A stretch of DNA of 64,000 bases from Nematostella vectensis (Eukaryota; Cnidaria; Anthozoa; Actiniaria; Edwardsiidae): positions 19,032,927-19,096,926 of the forward strand of contig NC_064034.1 of NCBI RefSeq assembly GCF_932526225.1, read 5' to 3'. Every line of letters begins with the position of its first letter. Position 1 is the first letter of the stretch. Below the pieces are notes generated by a model that worked only from the letters and a program-made list of their open reading frames with translations, made no database searches and had not been told where the DNA came from. Of the stretch, positions 58,801 to 64,000 are shown in pieces. Made by a program: the position numbers and the translations under genes.

Positions 58801-61800
58801 ACACGCAAACGCAAACCTATAAAAACTTCTGCTTAGCGTTAGAAAATATTTGCCTGGCAATGCTCGATTCATGTTTGGGGCACATAAGGAAAGAGATCTT
58901 GGTGCCGCATAATATCCAGATATCTTATAAGACATCTGTTGCTGATTGAATAAAAATGTATTTAAGAGACGCTTGAATACTAACGAAAGGGTTACGTTAG
59001 TGACCTCACCTGTTATCGATCTATTCCCTCTCTGATTGGGGTCCCACAAAACTTTACGAAGCGAATTTGGGAAAGATTATACCATGCTTAAAATGAAATG
59101 GTAGCTTTAGATTAGAGTTTGGAGGATTTTTCGTGCGACCAGGCTATTCATTGTCCACGGAAATCGGTTGTCAACTAAATATATGATATCGAAATCAAAG
59201 AATTTGAATTGTTGTGTAGACTATGCATTTGACTAAGAACTAATATGTTAATGCGGTATTCGCATTCTTGCCCTTAATCTACATGCTTATATTCCCGCAA
59301 GAATGATTCCGGAGGATCAGCTAAAACCTGAACATGGAGGCTTGGTACATTCCCCATCAAGGTGTTTACCATTCTAAAAAACCTGTGAAAGGAGTGGTGT
59401 TCGGCTGCCGAACCAAGTTCGACAAACTTCTACAAGGACCCTGACCGGTACCGTGAAAAGGTTAGAAAACAGCCTGTTGCATTCATCGGAGATGTAGAAG
59501 CTATGTTTTATCAAGTCCACGTCTTTGTACCACACAAAAGCTTCTTGAGATTTTTCTGGTGGCCATACAGTAATCTCACCCAAGACTGTGAATGTACACT
59601 GATTTGGTACAGTAATCATCGCCAAGCTGCTCCAACTATTGTTTAAGACGCTGTGCAAATGATTTTGGGTGGTAGATGAGAGATCACCGGACGTCCTAAA
59701 GAAAAACCTCTTCTTTCATGTGAATTCCATGTGAATGAATGCCTGAGGTAGGATACGCAGAACAAGAGACGATAGCTCGGATCCGCGACGTAGGAAACTC
59801 TGTGTGCCAGAGAAGGATTTCGGGTTACAAAGTTCACTTGCAACAGAAGGGGTGTTTTAGAGACCATACCGAAAGAAGAGCGAGCAAAGGAAGTCAAGTC
59901 ATTGGACCACGGATACCTTACCAGTTGAAAAGGCTCTTAGCGTATATTGGTCAGTAGAAAACGACAAGCTTGGGTTTTGCATCACCCTAAAAGACAAACC
60001 GTTGACACGACGAGCCATCCTGTCTACATTGAGCTCCGTCTACGACCCGCTGGGTATTGCCGCACCAGTCCTCCTTCCGGGTAAGAAGATCTAGCAAGAA
60101 CTTTGTAAAGAGAACCTTGGATGGGACGATGAAGTGTCTGATGTCTATCGTGTTCGCTGGGAGAGGTGGAGGCTCAACCTAAGGTTACTGAAAGAAGTTT
60201 TCAATTGATCGTTACCTCAAGCCGCAAAACTTTGGACGGGTAGTGGTACGAGAGATCAATAATTTCTCAGACGTAGGTTCGCCTGGTTAAGGATAAGTAT
60301 CAAACCTTGGGCAAATCAATGACAAAGGAGACATTGTGCATTTCTGATCGGCAAAAAAAGATGAGTACCCATCAAGATCGTCACCATTCCCCGTTTAGAC
60401 CTAACAGCAGCCGTCACATGGGATTGGATCACAGTTGACCAAAGATCTTCAAGCCCCTGTCCACAAGGTACATCACTGGACGTACAGGCGTCGAGGAAAG
60501 GCGTGTTTCTATCTTCGTGAGCAATAAAGTGAGACTATCAGAGATCACAGCGAAGCCAATCATTGAATATACGTTAGCAGCAAAAACAACCCTGCAGATA
60601 TCGCCTCTCGTGGACTCGACGCAGAGCGTTTTTTTCACATCAAGCAACTGAATCAAGGGACCATAATTCTTACAGACAAGCGTCTGTCTGGCCTGATAAC
60701 CCACTAAAAAAAGCTGACAATGAAGATGAGTCACCACTGACAGCGATCTACGTAAATGTGCAAGCACCGACAGCTGAATGCAAGAGAGATATGATTCGAC
60801 GCTTCGAAAAGATAGCTAACTGGTACAAACTGAAAGCCGCCATCGCAAGGATTAAAGATCTGCCTCCAAACCACACAAGAGCAGAGAGGAATTCTTAATC
60901 CCAGTTACTGCCGCGTAACAGCGACAACGATACGGTTATTCGTACAGTAAACAATAAACGTTACATAACTTATCTCTAGTTTTTATTAGCATAGAGAATG
61001 TGAATTACAGAAACTAGTTGATAGTTTCTGTAATTCACATTCGCCCTTTTGTACTAGTCATCTGATACGGTTCACCGGCTACCGTTCACGAGAACGTTTA
61101 CAGTACACCGCTTTAAGGTTTCACATTGTTTCTATTAGTTTCAGTCTATTTATTTCGTTAATGCTGTAATGTTAATACTGTCACCCGCTTCTAAAAGCGT
61201 ACCATGGGATTTTTGAACCGCGCTATTTTTAGCCAAAATATAAAGCGGGTAGGGAAAAATGTGGAACTACCTATAACCGCTCCTGATTTAAAGGTTTTAA
61301 AGGCTTTAATATCTCCTGCAACCTTGATTTAACAACAAAAAATATTCTGACAAATAAGTAAACATTTACCGTGCAATTTCCTCGAGGTAAAGGTAGTTTA
61401 AAACATTTCAGTCACTTGCCTTAATTAGCCGAAGTCACTTGCCTTAATTAGCCGAAGTCACTTGCCTTAATTAGCCGAAGTCACTTGCCTTAATTAGCCG
61501 GAGTCACTTGCCTTAATTAGCCGAAGACACTCTGTATTAAGCGGATGCGTAAAATGACGGCGTGATTGGCCTTCTTTAATAATCACACAGTTCAACTCAC
61601 CTTATACGGTATAACTCCTGCTACCCACGCCTTTCCAGTGAATCTTAGAAGAGAGCCAAACTCTACAAGCTGCACGGGTTTTAGAGACTTGACAACATCA
61701 ACATTGACAAGCACTTCACCGCCACCCTTAGGGAAATAGCCCCTAGAAAAGGAGAAAGTCAACAATTTCGATATCGACATCCTCAGCCGCTTCAATGCTA

Positions 61801-62762
61801 ATGTTTACATCTGAAATAATGTGAGTTTTGGGAAACTTGCTCCAATTCACGAATTCATTTGATTTTTATTAGTACATAATAGCTACTGAACTATTTTTTT
61901 AAATCAGATGGTGAAGATGGATGGATTATTTGCGTGATTATGTTCGATGCCAAAACCACTTCTCAAATCACAATTTTTGTGATTTTGAGGCGATCGCAAG
62001 GATTCATATGGACTGCATTCCAGAAATTATTTATCGTCTTCAATTTACTCCTACACCCTCTTTTCAAGGCTTTCTGCAGCCTGCGAATTAGTTGCTGCTT
62101 TCTCTTTTAGTGCTGTTAAAATATTCGGTGTATATAACTGTGCAAGCCTAACATCCCTGTATTTTCGAAAAATCAAACTTCACACCTAGCTTTTGAAGCA
62201 TAACATTCATACCCCTGTACCTTCGAATAATGGTGCAATCAAACTTCACACCTAGCTTTTGAAGCATAACATTCATACCCCTGTACCTTCGAATAATGGT
62301 GCAATCAAACTTCACACCTAGCTTTTCAGCGGCTGGCTTGAACACCTTCATGGATCATAACACATAAAAACAATAAAAATTGAGTACAATTTGAAACGTT
62401 AAACAAAGCTGTACGAAGCAGTTTACTAATATAAACATAAAAAGGTCATGTCTTGTTAATCACGAGGAACATACTATGGAATTGTAAAAATCTAAAATCA
62501 AGAATACATCGCTTTGTTGTAAGGACCTTTTTGCACGATGCAGCCCACTACATTGGTCCCCTTCGCTAAGTGCCTGCATTAATTTTGGAAATCAGGGTTT
62601 CTATTCCTACTGTGCTATGATTTGCGTATAAGCAATACCTGAGTCATATAATCAATAGGTGGAGCCATTTCTGCATCAGTGCCTCCCTTCAAAATCAGTT
62701 GTGATGCAGATGGAGCATAGAGGAGGCAAGGCAAAGCAACTTGCATCAGAAGGCATATACTC
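55852..62762 (-). CDS. RTCA: RNA 3'-terminal phosphate cyclase, C-terminal eight exons
   Basis: Partial gene. Exons on the minus strand: 62762-62639, 62345-62287, 61742-61601, 58200-58076, 57353-57295, 57218-57124, 56495-56391, 55944-55852; all phases agree and encode about 267 residues ending GIGLVNHSL. The first exon enters in phase 2, so the N-terminal exons, which would hold the GGGQ-type nucleotide-binding region, lie beyond the window edge. Family blocks are clear: [82 protein letters not shown]. The His in [12 protein letters not shown] corresponds to the residue adenylated in RtcA enzymes. The enzyme converts RNA 3'-phosphates to 2',3'-cyclic phosphates using ATP. The ORF reading on past 56391 is intron; the true last exon is 55944-55852. 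Confidence 0.95.
56904..57016. repeat. Small MITE with GCCGGCTC ends
   Basis: GCCTGCTAGCCGGCTCTCC (left) and GGAGAGCCGGCTCGCAGGC (right) are inverted repeats around an 80-bp interior. It lies in an RTCA intron just beyond the donor of exon 57124-57218. Confidence 0.75.
58515..58949 (+). CDS. Small secreted cysteine-containing protein of unknown family
   Basis: A single-exon frame of 144 residues starts at the ATG in CTCAAAATG and opens with a signal peptide ([15 protein letters not shown]). After it come about eight cysteines (CGHNTSC, then single cysteines in QFPLCLKV and FAKCLKI, then [20 protein letters not shown]), one possible N-glycosylation site (HNTS) and an amphipathic C-terminal half. 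I do not recognise the fold. AATAAA begins directly after the stop (GATTGAATAAAA), giving a compact end, and an acceptor-like TTATTGCAG lies about 40 bp upstream, suggesting a spliced 5' untranslated region. The gene lies on the opposite strand inside an RTCA intron. Orphan or lineage-restricted secreted proteins are common in cnidarians; any role is unknown. Confidence 0.6.
   Translation: MLIVLLFLICTCSEVKKTLSILFFMDVDHMVYIKTCGHNTSCHEVLVFKSITSDQFPLCLKVRDSGANMFAKCLKIFVEAEDSLDHETVKIEIPDDTQTQTYKNFCLALENICLAMLDSCLGHIRKEILVPHNIQISYKTSVAD
59371..60900 (+). mobile_element. Decayed BEL/Pao-type retrotransposon pol relic
   Basis: Short translated stretches match BEL/Pao polyprotein in the expected order but in shifting frames with stops: [13 protein letters not shown] and LRFFWWPY (reverse transcriptase, near 59480-59560), then [20 protein letters not shown] (near 60000-60065), then [11 protein letters not shown] (near 60583-60620, between the RNase H and integrase regions). 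No intact frame, protease or integrase core is visible and no paired LTRs were found in the window. It is an old, non-functional insertion inside an RTCA intron. Confidence 0.82.
60996..61042. repeat. Perfect 21-bp hairpin with 5-nt loop
   Basis: Bases 60996-61016 are exactly complementary to 61022-61042, separated by GTTGA. The stem is AT-rich (GTGAATTACAGAAACTA core). It lies just after the BEL/Pao relic in an RTCA intron. Confidence 0.9.
61411..61525. repeat. 23-bp tandem repeat
   Basis: Five nearly identical units of GTCACTTGCCTTAATTAGCC plus GAA lie directly upstream (in plus coordinates) of an RTCA exon. Next to it, ATGACGGCGTGATTGGCCTT (61553-61574) matches ATGGCGGCGTGATTGGCCTT near 45112, a dispersed repeat. 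Confidence 0.92.
62155..62345 (-). repeat. 66-bp tandem duplication of an RTCA exon-donor boundary
   Basis: Two full 66-bp units and one with an internal deletion of about 8 bp lie head to tail. Each carries the end of exon 62345-62287 and, in the first two, its donor CGAAG/GTACAG (at 62286 and 62220). The reading frame stays open through the second unit, so use of the 62220 donor would insert 22 residues in frame. The third copy has lost the donor (AAATACAG). Confidence 0.88.
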
Positions 62763-64000
62763 CTAGAAAACAGAAAATTGCTATCAAAGTTATCCCTTAT
62801 CAAACTTGAGTTTCAGTTTTTATATTAATTTGTAAGAAACTATCTGTTAACCAGATCTCTGCAAGAAACATTTTTTCAAAGGGAATGCTACCTTAAAAAT
62901 ACCTTACAGTTGATTAGAAGAAATGTTCTGAAGATGAAAAACTTAACTGAAGAAACGCCATTATACGCTAGATAAGGATTTAAAAGAAACAGAGACTAAC
63001 AATGTTGAGCTCCCCTCTAGAGAGGAGACAATTAACTTATAAGTTATCTATGAAACGGTTTTCAGTAAAACTTTCGTTTATCAAACTATTTTGTTAAACT
63101 ACTGTTATTCAAAGTTTTGAAGGGGAATTCTGAACAATCTACCAAGACTGTGTAACTTTTGTTGAGTGAAGATCCGTCCTAGTACAGAATTTAAAGTCAA
63201 ACGTTCAATAGAAGGCAACACATGAAGATGCACGAGGTTTTCGGCCCGGAAGGGGAAGTGGAGCAACACAACAACGTTCATTCAGAAACCATCAACAAGA
63301 AGAAGAGGGAAGCACACCAAAGTGATTTACCGTCGAGTTCAAGAAGCAATCCCTTTACTTCCTAGATTCTCTAAAAAAAATCGAAGAATAGATGGCAAAA
63401 GGTTGCTGATACCAAGAATGCACAAGTCACTTGTATTGAAACTATCCGAAAACAAACAAATGCAAGCAGTGCGAGAGCTGCAAGACGGAGAAGCCAGATG
63501 GTAAAGTATCCCTTGACTTGGTTTCTGAGTATTTCATCAGCCTCATATCAGACATATCTTTTATGGCGACCCGACGTATCTGATATTGCTGTCACCCCGC
63601 TTGATATCCACATAAAGCTTTTTGGTACCGAGGAAGAAGCTTATATATCCTGTGGCAAGACTGGTGGCCCCGATAACATCAAAAAAATCTTTTAAAAAGA
63701 GCTAGCTCCTGTCATCTGCGACGCATCTACATCGCTTCTTTCCGCCACACTTTTCAAATCGTCTACATCGCTTCTGTCCCAACACTTCTGAAAACGTTCG
63801 CGGTTTGTCACTTTTACCATAGAAAGAGTAATGTCGAATATATAAGTTTGATATAAATCACTTGCCGTTTACGGTAAATCAACATCACATGGTCTCGTAT
63901 ACATCTTACATCTCGCTGTCAAGGCCTAGTTACAGAGGTCATAGCAGCGTTAGACTATTTTCTGCGGATTTCCGAAAGTGTTCGATTTGATAGACCATCT
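62763..64000. other. RTCA intron or 5' region, no gene seen
   Basis: No RTCA N-terminal exon was found here. Two short open frames on the plus strand (63322-63504 and 63498-63695) lie in a somewhat less AT-rich patch but show no recognisable domain or clean splice structure. They may be transposon remnants; I leave them uncalled. Confidence 0.45.

Noticed and set aside
63322..63695. Two overlapping plus-strand frames near the right edge
   Set aside because: No domain, no convincing start or splice sites; possibly transposon debris, but not supportable as genes.

Overview
The window reads as nuclear DNA of an early-branching animal, most likely an anthozoan cnidarian (sea anemone type, possibly Nematostella; species not proven from sequence). 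It is AT-rich and intron-dense with canonical GT-AG splice sites, animal-specific genes (the CPLANE protein WDPCP, neurochondrin, a GABA-B-like class C GPCR), many short terminal-inverted-repeat elements and several minisatellites. I rebuilt the genes by splicing: every exon join quoted keeps reading-frame phase.

Layout. 1.4-8.5 kb (+): a ten-exon single-pass membrane receptor of unknown family whose cytoplasmic tail is packed with YxxL motifs, several at exact ITAM spacing. 10.0-10.3 kb (-): an ABRACL/Costars protein. 11.1-13.4 kb (+): an RNF14-like RWD/RING-IBR-RING ubiquitin ligase. 14.0-21.95 kb (-): WDPCP/Fritz in 22 exons, sharing a 248-bp divergent promoter with an intronless neurochondrin gene (22.2-24.3 kb, +). 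24.9-27.5 kb (-): an unrecognised two-exon basic protein. 28.0-33.1 kb (+): TECR, 15 exons, convergent with a small secreted EF-hand protein (33.5-34.7 kb, -). 34.7-43.2 kb: no gene found, but a relic of the EF-hand gene and a large minisatellite. 43.2-54.6 kb (+): an 18-exon GABA-B-like receptor of about 1623 residues with a remarkable tail (a block of 20 cysteines, Ser/Pro repeats, a long charged helix and an acidic stretch). 55.9-62.8 kb (-): the last eight exons of RTCA (RNA 3'-phosphate cyclase); its 5' exons lie beyond the right edge. One RTCA intron hosts a single-exon gene for a small secreted cysteine-containing protein (58.5-58.9 kb, +) and a decayed BEL/Pao retrotransposon.

Most genes are unrelated housekeeping or signalling genes and do not form a pathway. 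The strongest unusual signals are (i) the ITAM-like receptor tail, (ii) the GABA-B-like receptor tail, and (iii) a recurring structural theme: short tandem duplications that copy an exon-intron boundary together with its splice site, seen independently in the receptor, WDPCP, the GABA-B-like gene and RTCA.
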